Shown: piece by piece, positions 17,178 through 25,802 of the stretch
How the letters are laid out: the number at the start of each line of letters is the position of its first letter
Position numbering within the stretch: position 1 is the first letter of the stretch
Origin: Comamonadaceae bacterium
GTDB lineage: Bacteria; Pseudomonadota; Gammaproteobacteria; Burkholderiales; Burkholderiaceae_C
Reading direction: 5' to 3'
Assembly: GCA_947450765.1 (NCBI GenBank)
Contig: CANFXC010000004.1
Span: forward strand, 30,592 to 94,591
DNA: 64,000 bases
Notes under the pieces: generated by a model
What the model was told of the DNA's origin: nothing
The model's database searches: none
The model's input: the letters and a program-made list of their open reading frames with translations, nothing else
Made by a program: the position numbers and the translations under genes

Positions 17178-20100
17178 TCAAAGCTCCTGGGACGAAAGGC
17201 GAAGTTCACGCGCCGCCTGTTGCCGCGCTTTGCGGTGCGACAGACGCTGATGAACTTCGGCGTAAATAACGGGTACAAAAAACAGCGTCGAAACAGTGGC
17301 AAACAACAAGCCGCCGATCACCGCCCGGCCCAAAGGCGCGTTTTGTTCAGCGCCCTCGCCCAGGCCCAAGGCCATGGGAATCATGCCGATGATCATGGCC
17401 AGCGCGGTCATCAGCACCGGCCGAATGCGGGTGGCGCCAGCTTCCAGGGCGCAGGACAAAGGCGTGATGCCGTCTTCTCGGCGTTGGCGGGCAAAAGCAA
17501 TCACCAAAATACTGTTGGCGGTGGCGACGCCCATCGTCATGATCGCGCCAGTCAGCGCCGGCACGCTGAGCGTGGTGCCGGTGATAAACAACATCCACGC
17601 GATACCGGCCAAGGCAGCAGGCAAGGCGGTGATGATGATGGCCGCGTCAATCCACGACTGAAACGTCACCACAATCAGCAAGTACACCAGCACAATCGCC
17701 ATCGCCAGACCCAAGCCCAGACCAATGAAGGACGAGCGCATGGTCTCGACCTGACCGCGAATCACGACTTGGTTACCCCGTGTCAGTTTGGGAGAAATCT
17801 CGTCCACCAGTTTTTTGATCTGGTCGGCCACACTGGCCAGGTCGGTGCCTTGAACGCCCACATACACATCAATCGCGGGTTGCAAGTTGTAGCGTGAAAC
17901 GATCGGCAACTGCCGCCCGGTTTTCGCTTCCACCAAGTTGCCGAGCAACTGATTCGTGGTGTTCGACACGGTCGCACCGTTGACGCCACTGTTGGCGTTG
18001 GGCGCCGGGCCAATCGGCAGACTTAGCAGCGAATCAATCGAATCCACCTTGTATTGCGGCGACTGAACCACGACGTTGTACACCACGCCATTTTTCGGAT
18101 TCAGCCAGAAGGCCGGTGCGGTTTGCGAGCTGCCCGACAAAGCAATCAAAACGTTTTGACCGACGTTGGTGGCGCCCAGTCCAAAGTGCTGCAGGCGGGT
18201 TCGGTCCATCTTCAAATAAACCACCGGGCCGTCCAAACGCTGGTGCACATGAGCGTCTACCGCGCCTGGAATTTTGCGGATGGCGGTGGTCAGTTCGGCA
18301 GCGCGCGCGGCATTGCCCTCAAGGTCATTGCCGGTGAACTGAACGTCAATCGCCGCGGGCAATCCGAAGTTCAAAATCTGCGTTGAAATATCGGCCGGTT
18401 GAAAGAAAAATTCAACGCTTGGAAAGCGTTTCGGCAACTCGGTGCGCAGCAGATTGACAAAGCCTTCGGTCGGCTTGTGCCCTTCTTTCAGGGACATCAA
18501 AATCTCAGCGTCCATGGTGCCAATAGTGCCGGCATTGCTGTACGACAAATTGATACCGCTGTTCGGCAAACCGACGTTGTCCAAAATAGTTTCGAGTTGA
18601 TCGGCAGGCACCATCTCGCGAATCGCAGATTCAACGGCGTCGGCAATGCGCGCGGTTTCTTCAATCCGTGTGCCCGTTGGCGCGCGCATGTGCAGCCGCA
18701 TTTGACCGGCATCGACACTCGGGAAAAAGTCGCGCCCCAACACGGGGTACAACAAACACGACAGCAAACAAAAGCCCAAAAACAAGGAGATGAATCGCCC
18801 GCGCTGCGTCAGCGCGGCCGACAACGCCAGCGTGTAAGCCCGCCGTACGTGCTCAAACTTGGCGTCAAAGCCGCGGTACAGCCTTTGCAACAGGCCGGGT
18901 TTTGTCTCCGCCTTGGCAGCGGCATGCACGCCACCCATCATCAACATGACCAAAGTAGGGACCAAGGTGCGCGACAAAATATAAGACGCGATCATGGCGA
19001 AAACCACGGCTTCAGCCAAAGGCACAAACAGAAAGCGCGCGACGCCCGACAGAAAAAACATGGGCACAAAAACAATGCAAATACACAAGGTGGCGACAAA
19101 AGCAGCAGGGCCAATTTCGCCAGCACCGACTTCAATCGCCTCGTTCAATTCTTTGCCCAGATGCAAATGCCGCTCGATGTTTTCAATCGTCACGATGGCC
19201 TGGTCAACCAAAATACCGACCGACAAGGCGAGCCCACCCAGCGTCATCAAATTAAGCGTTTCGCCCAGCGCAAACAAGACCAAAATGGACGCCAAAATCG
19301 ACAAGGGAATGGTCAGCGCGATGATGACGGTGCTACGCCAGTTGCCCAAAAACAGCAGCACCATCAAAGCCGTCAAGGCGGCCGCGATCAAGGCCTCTGT
19401 CACGACACCCAAGACCGCCGCTTTGACAAATACCGACTGGTCAAACAAAGGCGTGACTTTGACGTCGGCCGGCAGGGTTTGCACCGTTTTTGGCAGCAAA
19501 GCTTTGACGTTGGCAACGATGTCCAGCGTCGACGCGCCACCGTTTTTCAACACCGACACCAGCACGCCTCGCAGCCCGTCTTGGCGCACCACATTTGTCT
19601 GCGGTTGAAAGCCGTCACGCACGTAAGCTACTTCACGTAAATACGTGGTGGCGTTGTTCAGAGTTCGGACCGGCAAGTCGTTGAGTTCGCCCAGCACGTC
19701 GGGCGAGCCGTTCATGCGCACGGCGTACTCGGTTTCACCCAGCTTGACCGTTCCCGAAGGCAGAATCAAATTCTGCGTGTTGACCGCATTCACGACGTCC
19801 GCCGGCGCGAGTCCACGCGCCTGCAAAGCCTGAATGTCAAGGTCAACGGAAATCACCCGGACCTTGCCACCGTAAGGAAACGGCGAGGCCACACCGGGCA
19901 CGGTGATGAGTTGCGGACGCAAGCCGTTGACGGCCACATCAAACAGCGCATTTTCAGCCAGCGTTGGGCTCGACAAAGCCAGTTGCATGACCGGAATGCT
20001 GGAGGCCGAATATTTGATCACCAGCGGCGGCGTGATGCCGGGCGGCAGCTGCCGCACCTGAGTTTGCACCGACGCCACCACTTGAGCAATAGCCGTCTGG

Positions 20101-20405
20101 ATGTTGACACCTGGCTGGAAAAATACCTTGATGACGCTGACGCCATACAGCGAGGTCGATTCGATGTGCTCGATATCGCTCACCACGGTGGTGAGACCCC
20201 GTTCAGTCTGACCCGCTACACGCTGCCCCATTTCTTGAGCAGGCAGACCGTTGTAGTTCCAGATGACGCTGATCACCGGAATATTGATTTCCGGAAAAAT
20301 ATCCGTCGCCATGTTGAACAAGGCAAAGGGCGTACCCAAGACGATCAGCATCGCCATCACAATGAATGTGTACGGACGCTTGAGCGCCAATTGAACCATC
20401 GACAT
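17178..20405 (-). CDS. RND efflux transporter permease (HAE1-like)
   Basis: A 1075-residue inner-membrane pump of the AcrB/HAE superfamily, with 12 helices and two large periplasmic loops. It begins SMVQLALKRPYTFIVMAML. The motif around the proton-relay Asp pair in helix 4 reads VGILVDQAIV: Asp401 is present, but the residue after it is Gln402, where AcrB has a second Asp. Other hallmarks are intact (GMIPMALGLGEGAEQNAPLG, VPVIYA). Substrates could be hydrophobic compounds, solvents or drugs. It is the first gene of the pump–adaptor–channel operon; no adjacent regulator gene was seen. Confidence 0.92.
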   Translation of the reverse strand: MSMVQLALKRPYTFIVMAMLIVLGTPFALFNMATDIFPEINIPVISVIWNYNGLPAQEMGQRVAGQTERGLTTVVSDIEHIESTSLYGVSVIKVFFQPGVNIQTAIAQVVASVQTQVRQLPPGITPPLVIKYSASSIPVMQLALSSPTLAENALFDVAVNGLRPQLITVPGVASPFPYGGKVRVISVDLDIQALQARGLAPADVVNAVNTQNLILPSGTVKLGETEYAVRMNGSPDVLGELNDLPVRTLNNATTYLREVAYVRDGFQPQTNVVRQDGLRGVLVSVLKNGGASTLDIVANVKALLPKTVQTLPADVKVTPLFDQSVFVKAAVLGVVTEALIAAALTALMVLLFLGNWRSTVIIALTIPLSILASILVLFALGETLNLMTLGGLALSVGILVDQAIVTIENIERHLHLGKELNEAIEVGAGEIGPAAFVATLCICIVFVPMFFLSGVARFLFVPLAEAVVFAMIASYILSRTLVPTLVMLMMGGVHAAAKAETKPGLLQRLYRGFDAKFEHVRRAYTLALSAALTQRGRFISLFLGFCLLSCLLYPVLGRDFFPSVDAGQMRLHMRAPTGTRIEETARIADAVESAIREMVPADQLETILDNVGLPNSGINLSYSNAGTIGTMDAEILMSLKEGHKPTEGFVNLLRTELPKRFPSVEFFFQPADISTQILNFGLPAAIDVQFTGNDLEGNAARAAELTTAIRKIPGAVDAHVHQRLDGPVVYLKMDRTRLQHFGLGATNVGQNVLIALSGSSQTAPAFWLNPKNGVVYNVVVQSPQYKVDSIDSLLSLPIGPAPNANSGVNGATVSNTTNQLLGNLVEAKTGRQLPIVSRYNLQPAIDVYVGVQGTDLASVADQIKKLVDEISPKLTRGNQVVIRGQVETMRSSFIGLGLGLAMAIVLVYLLIVVTFQSWIDAAIIITALPAALAGIAWMLFITGTTLSVPALTGAIMTMGVATANSILVIAFARQRREDGITPLSCALEAGATRIRPVLMTALAMIIGMIPMALGLGEGAEQNAPLGRAVIGGLLFATVSTLFFVPVIYAEVHQRLSHRKARQQAARELRLSSQEL

Positions 20406-20453
20406 GAAGAAATTGCTCCGGAAACTTGACTGGGTCTGACAACAAATGGCCCA

Positions 20454-20468
20454 ACTTAAAAATTAAGT
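20454..20468. promoter_or_regulatory. Short perfect palindrome upstream of the RND operon
   Basis: ACTTAA and TTAAGT arms around three A residues lie about 50 bases before the RND start. The position fits an operator for a TetR- or MarR-like repressor, but it is short and AT-rich, so chance is possible. Confidence 0.3.
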
Positions 20469-20680
20469 CGACTCATTCACTCCGCTAAAAAACGCAATTC
20501 TTCGGCACTTTACGTAATTGGTTGCAAATCTTACAGAGTCATGGGCGCTCGAGCACAGGGGTTTCCACGTAGGTTGACGGACTTTACCCGGCGTTGACAA
20601 CTGGCTGGCTCAGGTCGCATCGTTATTCATCGTTCATATTAGGGCCGCATAATCTTGTTTCAATCTTCTGGGTGAAAGTC

Positions 20681-21250
20681 ATGCAACAACAACCAAAAAC
20701 GAGTTACGACGGCATCAGTCAAGCATTTCATTGGCTCACAGCCTTGCTGGTTGTAACGGCCTTTATTCTCGGCCCAGAGCACTTCGGTCGGCTCATGAAG
20801 CAAGGCATCGACCCGGCCAGTCGCATCGACATCGTCTGGCATGAGTCGCTGGGCATCGTGGTCTTGGTCTTGACCGTGCTGCGACTTGTTTGGGTGACCC
20901 TACGCGCAAGCACGCCGCAGTTCCCAATGGCACCGTGGATGCGCGTCACGGGCCAGTTGGTGCACATGGTGTTGTGGGCACTTTTGTTGGCCTTGCCCGT
21001 CACCGCCTTACTGGCTTTGGGCAGCGAGGATATTCCACTCACGCTGCTGGGCGGCATCCGCGTTGAGCCCATACCGCTGGTGAAAGCGTCCGGCATCGGG
21101 GCACTCACGGACTGGGGAGATGTGCACAAGCTCTTGGGCGACGCCATCGTCTGGCTCGCCGGCTTGCACGCTGCTGCGGCCATTTACCATCATCTAGTAC
21201 TCCAAGATGACGTACTGAAGTCCATGTTGCCAAGGCGCGATTCGCATTGA
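20681..21250 (+). CDS. Cytochrome b561 family protein
   Basis: A 189-residue, four-helix di-heme membrane protein of the bacterial b561 (CybB) type. His residues suited to heme ligation lie in each helix region: QAFHWLTA, WHESLGI, VHMVLWA and GLHAAAAIYHH. It passes electrons between the quinone pool and a periplasmic or membrane acceptor; superoxide oxidation is one known activity of CybB. The ATG at 20681 directly precedes the family-typical SYDGISQAFHW region, and upstream in-frame codons are not conserved-looking. It stands alone. Confidence 0.9.
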   Translation: MQQQPKTSYDGISQAFHWLTALLVVTAFILGPEHFGRLMKQGIDPASRIDIVWHESLGIVVLVLTVLRLVWVTLRASTPQFPMAPWMRVTGQLVHMVLWALLLALPVTALLALGSEDIPLTLLGGIRVEPIPLVKASGIGALTDWGDVHKLLGDAIVWLAGLHAAAAIYHHLVLQDDVLKSMLPRRDSH

Positions 21251-21290
21251 AAGTCGCGCCAGACGCTGCGTCTTTTTTGGAGTGCCGAGG

Positions 21291-21442
21291 GTGCGGCAGA
21301 AATCTTGGACTGGTTGATGCCGTGAGTCCGAGGCTCACTCGGTATTCGCGGGGACTGAGTGAGCCAAGGGAGATCTTGATACGCTTTTCGTTATACCAGT
21401 GGACGTAGGAATCAACGACCTGAATGAACTGCTCAATGGTTG
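21291..21442 (-). pseudogene. IS3-family transposase remnant (C-terminal end)
   Basis: Read on the reverse strand, this stretch encodes VDSYVHWYNEKRIK followed by SLGSLSPREYRVSLGLTA, the characteristic C-terminal end of IS3-family OrfB transposases (the YNxxRxxxxLxxxSPxEYR pattern). An in-frame TAG lies just before the surviving part and nothing of the DDE core upstream is present. After the family motif, the GTCCAAGATTTCTGCCGCAC stretch resembles an IS3-type terminal inverted repeat. It is a decayed scar left at the downstream end of the Bug gene. Confidence 0.8.
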
Positions 21443-21481
21443 CCTAGACTTCACCCGTTTGTCATAAGATTGCAACGATTT

Positions 21482-22462
21482 TCAGTCCAGCTGAGCGCCT
21501 GAGTCTTTCACGATCTTGGCCCAACGTACCAAGTCCTCGCGCAGCAGCGTGGCCAGCTGATCCGGCGTGCCAGGCGCAGACTCGACACCCAAGCCGACCA
21601 AACGGTCCCTCATTTCAGGGTTGTCCATCAGCTTGATGATTTCAGTGTTCAGCTTAGAAACGATCTCTTTGGGCGTTCCGGCGGGCACGAACAGACCGTA
21701 CCAAGCGTTGGCATAAAGACCAGGAACCGTCTCGGCCAAGGTCGGCATATCGGGCGCGAGCTGGGTGCGCTTTTCGGTGCAGGCACCCAGCGCGCGCAAC
21801 TGACCACTGCGCACAAAGGGCATCAGGCCAGCCAAGCTACCGAAAGTCATGGGTACCTGCCCTGCCACGACATCTGTCGCAGCCGCCGCAGCGCCGCGGT
21901 AAGGCACATGCACAATGTCGATCCCAGCCGCGTTCTTCAGCATTTCGCCCAGCAGGTGGTTCACTGTGCCATTGCCGGCTGACGCGTAATTGAACGTGCC
22001 CGGGCTGGCTTTGGCGAGGGCCACCAGCTCCCGCAGATTTTTGGCCGGAACAGACGGGTTGACCGCGAGCATGTACGGCGCGACACCCACCACCATGACG
22101 GGATCAAAGTCTTTGACCGGATCGAACGGCACCTTGCGGTAAAGGAAAGGGTTGATAGTTTGCACGCTTTGCGCGTTCAGCAGCAGGGTGTGGCCATCCT
22201 TGGGCTGCCGCGCCACGTAGGCCGTGCCAAGATTGCCGCCCGCGCCCTGCCGGTTTTCAACGATGACGGGGTTACCGATGGCGGCAGACAAACGTTGCGC
22301 CAGCGCACGCCCGATCACATCGTTAGCACCTCCCGGCGCTTGCGGCACGACGATCGTGATGACCTTGGACGGGTATGGTTCTGCGGCGCGGGCGGCGTTG
22401 ATCCAAAGAAAAGGCGTCGCCAGTGAAGCTGTCCCGGCGATGATGTGTCGTCTCGTTGTCAT
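21482..22462 (-). CDS. Bug/TctC-family tripartite tricarboxylate receptor
   Basis: A 326-residue receptor with a Tat/Sec-type signal (MTTRRHIIAG, cleavage near ARAAE), then YPSKVITIVVPQAPGGANDV, VIVENRQGAGG and KDGHTLLL. The ATG at 22462 has an AGGAGA Shine-Dalgarno; longer frames reach into soxF. It is the last gene of the sox operon, 16 bases after the flavoprotein gene, which is unusual company for an organic-acid receptor. It may deliver an organosulfur acid (inference only). The transposase remnant begins about 40 bases beyond its stop. Confidence 0.92.
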   Translation of the reverse strand: MTTRRHIIAGTASLATPFLWINAARAAEPYPSKVITIVVPQAPGGANDVIGRALAQRLSAAIGNPVIVENRQGAGGNLGTAYVARQPKDGHTLLLNAQSVQTINPFLYRKVPFDPVKDFDPVMVVGVAPYMLAVNPSVPAKNLRELVALAKASPGTFNYASAGNGTVNHLLGEMLKNAAGIDIVHVPYRGAAAAATDVVAGQVPMTFGSLAGLMPFVRSGQLRALGACTEKRTQLAPDMPTLAETVPGLYANAWYGLFVPAGTPKEIVSKLNTEIIKLMDNPEMRDRLVGLGVESAPGTPDQLATLLREDLVRWAKIVKDSGAQLD

Positions 22463-22478
22463 TGCTTTGTCTCCTGAG

Positions 22479-23753
22479 TCAAAGTAGGCTATCGGCCCAG
22501 ATATTTCGAGCCCAGTCCCAAGCGTAAATCCCCTCAAGCTCAGTCGGCGCCAGCGACACACCACCCGAACCAGGGACGGTTTTAAACGTTTTGTCAGCGG
22601 CACTGTATTGATGCACGCTGGCCACATGAACCACGCGCGTGGCGTCCACAAAGCTATAGCAGGTGTTGGTCAAAACAGGTTCTGGGTTGATGTCGAACCC
22701 GCGCAGTTCAGCCACGATGGCGGCCGCAGCCACCTTGGCGTGCTGATTGGCCATGTGACCCGACTTGGGCATGAACGCAGCGTTTTGGGTTGAATCCCCG
22801 ATGACATGAATATCTTTGGCGGCGGTTGATTCGAAATTTAAAAAATGGACCTGTGCCCAGCGCTCGTTCGAATTGGCCAGCCCCGCTTGCACGACGATTT
22901 GGCTTGCACGCATGCGTGGCAAAACATTCAAGACATCGGCACGGACAGATTCTTGAATGTCAAATGTGAGCGTCCTGGTCGCGGCGTCGACCCGCAGCAA
23001 GTTGTGTGAGGAGCGGTAGTCAACCATCCCCGGGTACAAATCAGCCCACGCTTTTTTAAACAAGCCAGGCTTGGACACCACGTCTTCGTTGGCATCGAGG
23101 ATCAACACCTTCGACTTGGGCTTGTGTTGTTTGAAATAAGCGGCCACCTGACAGGCTCTTTCATACGGCCCAGGCGGGCATCTGAAAGGCGCCTCTGGAA
23201 TGCTGATGGCGAACACACCGCCATCCGGCATCTGCTGCAGTTGCTTTTGCAGAGCCAGGGTTTCGGCGCCCGCCTTCCAGGCCTGCAAGGTCACACCCGC
23301 TTGATTCGCCTGCGCCAAACCTTCAATGCTGTCCATCATCAGATCCACCCCGGGCGACAACACCAATTTGTCGTAGGCGAGACTTTTGCCGGATCTTAAT
23401 TGGATGATTTTTTTGAGCGGATCAATGGACATGACCCAGTCTTTGACCCAAGAAACGCCATGCTGCATTTGCAAAGCATCGTACGAAACCGTCAATTCAG
23501 CGAGCGTGTTTGAGCCGCCTAAAACCAAGTTCGACAGCGGGCAAGAGACAAAAAATGGATCAGGCTCAATCAGCGTGACGCGCGCGTTGTGGTCAGAAAA
23601 CAGGCGGATATATTTCGCTGCCGTTGCACCGCCAAAGCCTGCGCCAACGACCAGCACCTGAGCCGATTGAAGATCGGCACGCACCAAACCCGGAAATGCC
23701 ACACCACCCGCCAACAGAGTGGCGCTGCGATTTAGAAAATGACGGCGATTCAT
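22479..23753 (-). CDS. soxF: Flavocytochrome c sulfide dehydrogenase flavoprotein (SoxF/FccB)
   Basis: A 424-residue periplasmic flavoprotein with a twin-arginine signal (NRRHFL). It has an FAD-binding VLVVGAGFGGATAAKY motif at about 33-48, redox-active Cys71 (FVSCPLSN) and Cys192 (FRCPPGPYERAC), and HVIGDSTQNAAFMPKSGHMAN near the flavin. A C-terminal FCSD flavin-binding domain follows (residues about 355-424). The enzyme oxidises sulfide to sulfur, or reactivates the SoxYZ carrier, and normally pairs with a cytochrome c. It follows soxA by 20 bases. No dedicated FccA/SoxE cytochrome is encoded here. Confidence 0.92.
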   Translation of the reverse strand: MNRRHFLNRSATLLAGGVAFPGLVRADLQSAQVLVVGAGFGGATAAKYIRLFSDHNARVTLIEPDPFFVSCPLSNLVLGGSNTLAELTVSYDALQMQHGVSWVKDWVMSIDPLKKIIQLRSGKSLAYDKLVLSPGVDLMMDSIEGLAQANQAGVTLQAWKAGAETLALQKQLQQMPDGGVFAISIPEAPFRCPPGPYERACQVAAYFKQHKPKSKVLILDANEDVVSKPGLFKKAWADLYPGMVDYRSSHNLLRVDAATRTLTFDIQESVRADVLNVLPRMRASQIVVQAGLANSNERWAQVHFLNFESTAAKDIHVIGDSTQNAAFMPKSGHMANQHAKVAAAAIVAELRGFDINPEPVLTNTCYSFVDATRVVHVASVHQYSAADKTFKTVPGSGGVSLAPTELEGIYAWDWARNIWADSLL

Positions 23754-23773
23754 GATGACCTCTGAATGATGTT

Positions 23774-24592
23774 TTAGGGCCGCACGCCCGGGCTCTCAAG
23801 TGGCATACCGCGTGCGCGCCAGGCTAAAAACAATTCAAGCTCTAGCAACTCGTTGGAGCCAAAAGCATAAGGTTCAGCGCGAACGCCCGTCAAACAATTG
23901 CGCAAGCGCCGCTCTAAAGAACCGACCGACTGCCACTCAAGACGATAAATAGGATAAGCCGTGGGATGCGCTTGTGGAATCAAATTTCCGGCGAGTTTTT
24001 GCCCCGGCCGCTCGGCATGGCACTGCGCACACGACAGGTTCAATTGACCGAGCCGCTGATTGAACAAACGTTCGCCGGCATCCAGGCGTGGAGCATTTGA
24101 CGCATCACGCACCACCGTGATGGGCATGCCTTTAGACTGGGTCGCCACAAATGCTGACAGCGATAAAAGAGGTTTGCTTTCAGGTGCCAGGGGCACGGCA
24201 CCCTGGTGGTCAGTACGGCACTGATTGATGCGCCCGCCAAGGTTCAACAACGGTCGGCCCGCGGAGCTTAACTTAGGAAAGCTGGCCGCAACGCCTTTCA
24301 TCGACACGGCCGCATCACCGTGACACGACGCGCAAGATCTGTTTTTGTGACCCGCCGCTTCTTGCCATAACGCCTGCCCGTCCAGCACGGCGAAGTTGGC
24401 GGGATTCAGCAGTGGGTCGTCTTGCATGGCCTTTGTATCGGTCGACATCAGCTCGTAACTGGACTGCCGGTCGTCACCAACAGGGTCCGCCTTGACCAAA
24501 GCCCCGAGCACAAGGACCGAACAGACCACCCAGCAGACAAAGACTTTAGCGGCAACGGTCATCGAAGCGCACTCTGCAACGGAGGCATTCAC
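23774..24592 (-). CDS. soxA: SoxA, diheme cytochrome c of the sulfur-oxidising Sox complex
   Basis: A 272-residue exported cytochrome. A signal region (about 11-35) is followed by two heme motifs, CASCH (87-91) and CAQCH (188-192), and by NCLTGVRAEPY with Cys233 at the position of the family's active-site cysteine heme ligand. With SoxX it oxidatively couples thiosulfate or sulfide to the SoxY carrier cysteine. The GTG start at 24592 overlaps the soxZ stop by four bases. An ATG at 24562 is an alternative that keeps the signal peptide. Confidence 0.92.
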   Translation of the reverse strand: MNASVAECASMTVAAKVFVCWVVCSVLVLGALVKADPVGDDRQSSYELMSTDTKAMQDDPLLNPANFAVLDGQALWQEAAGHKNRSCASCHGDAAVSMKGVAASFPKLSSAGRPLLNLGGRINQCRTDHQGAVPLAPESKPLLSLSAFVATQSKGMPITVVRDASNAPRLDAGERLFNQRLGQLNLSCAQCHAERPGQKLAGNLIPQAHPTAYPIYRLEWQSVGSLERRLRNCLTGVRAEPYAFGSNELLELELFLAWRARGMPLESPGVRP

Positions 24593-24918
24593 GTCACCAC
24601 AAGTTGACTGGTCGTCTTAGAAGCGTAGCCATTGTCGCCAGACCAATTGAATTCAAGGGTGCCGCTTTCAGTCGCTACGGTTGTAAAAATGATCATGGGA
24701 TTGGCCCCCACGCCCGGATGCAGTTCGACCCGGAAGACTTCAACGCCGTTGTACGTACAGAGAAAATCTCGAATGATGTCGCGCGGTACACGCTGCCCGG
24801 TTTCAGTGTGACGAAAACCGGATTCCATATCGTGTTGAACGATGACTCGGATTTGAACAATATCGCCCTTCTTGGCGCTTGCCGGCATGGTGGCCAGCGT
24901 ACGAGAGGTCTTGCTCAT
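24589..24918 (-). CDS. soxZ: SoxZ, sulfur-carrier complex subunit
   Basis: A 109-residue immunoglobulin-like protein with the SoxZ hallmarks VQIRVIVQHDMESGFR and HPGVGANPMIIF, and without a signal peptide, as usual: it is exported as a complex with SoxY by the latter's Tat signal. It forms the rigid half of the SoxYZ carrier. It lies 3 bases after soxY and overlaps soxA. Confidence 0.93.
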   Translation of the reverse strand: MSKTSRTLATMPASAKKGDIVQIRVIVQHDMESGFRHTETGQRVPRDIIRDFLCTYNGVEVFRVELHPGVGANPMIIFTTVATESGTLEFNWSGDNGYASKTTSQLVVT

Positions 24919-24921
24919 TTT

Positions 24922-25365
24922 TTACACCTCAGCACAGGCGGCTATCGTGACAAGCGTCGAGGCATCACCTTGCCAAAAAGAACCATCACTCATGTGCGCG
25001 ATGGCCAATACACGTTGCGAATCGCCCAAACGGATGCGCGTCGTGATGTCCGCCCGACCTGAACGCGACGACAGATAGAAACTCACCACATTCGGCAAGG
25101 GGTTGCCTTCAGCCACGATATGAATCGCTTGCACGTGATCAGCCGGTGTCATAGGGCTCTCAACCGAGACCTTCATGGTGACAAGATTGCCGTTTTCAAC
25201 CAACGGTGGGATCACCAACGTCACTCGACCCACAGAGGCTTTTTTGCTACCCAAAATTTGGTTAGCCGCCTGCGTGGCGTCTGCGACTGTGGCGAGCGCG
25301 TTAAGCGAGGTCAACCCACTGGCTGCTCCGGCACTGATGACAAAAGCTCTTCGATTGATCGTCAC
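24922..25365 (-). CDS. soxY: SoxY, sulfur-carrier protein with atypical C-terminal tail
   Basis: A 147-residue protein with a Tat signal (INRRAFVISAG) and a typical SoxY fold (VTLVIPPLVENGNLVTMKVSVES). In classical SoxY the protein ends in a flexible GGCGG tail whose Cys holds the sulfur substrate. Here the protein ends TIAACAEV: the Cys remains, but the flanking glycines are Ala-Ala before and Ala-Glu-Val after. This should make the arm less flexible. The start overlaps the soxX stop by four bases. The fold and the soxZ partner leave little doubt about identity. Confidence 0.92.
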   Translation of the reverse strand: MTINRRAFVISAGAASGLTSLNALATVADATQAANQILGSKKASVGRVTLVIPPLVENGNLVTMKVSVESPMTPADHVQAIHIVAEGNPLPNVVSFYLSSRSGRADITTRIRLGDSQRVLAIAHMSDGSFWQGDASTLVTIAACAEV

Positions 25366-25802
25366 GGTTTTAAGCTCACTAGAAAAGCGACAACATCTTC
25401 AATGTCCTGTGCCGTCAAGATGGACTTGCCGGCGAACTGCGGCGCCACACGCGTGAGACCGTCAGTGCGGAAATACGAGGGCATGATGCTGTCTGGATTG
25501 AACCTGCTTGCATCGACGATGCGTGCACGCAACTGTGCAGGCGACAAGCGGGCAGAACTAGCCGTAAGATCAGGCGCCAGATTGCCCTGAAACCGCTCTT
25601 CAGGAAACGGGCCGCTGTGACACAAAATACACAAGCCTACCTGCCGGCTGACGACCAGTGCCCGCCCCCGGGCAACATCACCCGGACGCCCTGACAGCGA
25701 CTCCACCCTCTGATCGGCAACAAATGTCTCCGCAAAAAGGGGGCCGGGGGTGGCGAGGCAGACACTCAGTGCCAACACCCACACAGCACCCCAGACCGTC
25801 AT
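25362..25802 (-). CDS. soxX: SoxX, monoheme cytochrome c of the Sox complex
   Basis: A 146-residue exported cytochrome with a signal peptide ending near LFAE (residue 25), heme motif CILCH (58-62) and a likely axial Met107 in the SIMPSYF segment. It receives electrons from SoxA during carrier loading. Its start overlaps the stop of the molybdenum hydroxylase gene by four bases, so the Sox genes are translated as a continuation of that unit. Confidence 0.92.
   Translation of the reverse strand: MTVWGAVWVLALSVCLATPGPLFAETFVADQRVESLSGRPGDVARGRALVVSRQVGLCILCHSGPFPEERFQGNLAPDLTASSARLSPAQLRARIVDASRFNPDSIMPSYFRTDGLTRVAPQFAGKSILTAQDIEDVVAFLVSLKP

Noticed and set aside
16620..17897. Long open frame of about 425 codons on the plus strand, opposite the RND pump and adaptor genes
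   Set aside because: It is antisense to two genes with complete domain signatures, has biased composition (many Arg, Gln, His) and no recognisable motif.
18399..19640. Long open frame of about 413 codons on the plus strand within the RND pump gene
   Set aside because: Another antisense shadow: composition is dominated by Gln, Arg, His and Asp and no start signal or domain is visible.
20594..20680. N-terminal extension of the cytochrome b561 protein from an upstream GTG/TTG
   Set aside because: The added residues resemble no signal or family sequence, and the conserved part begins right after the ATG at 20681.
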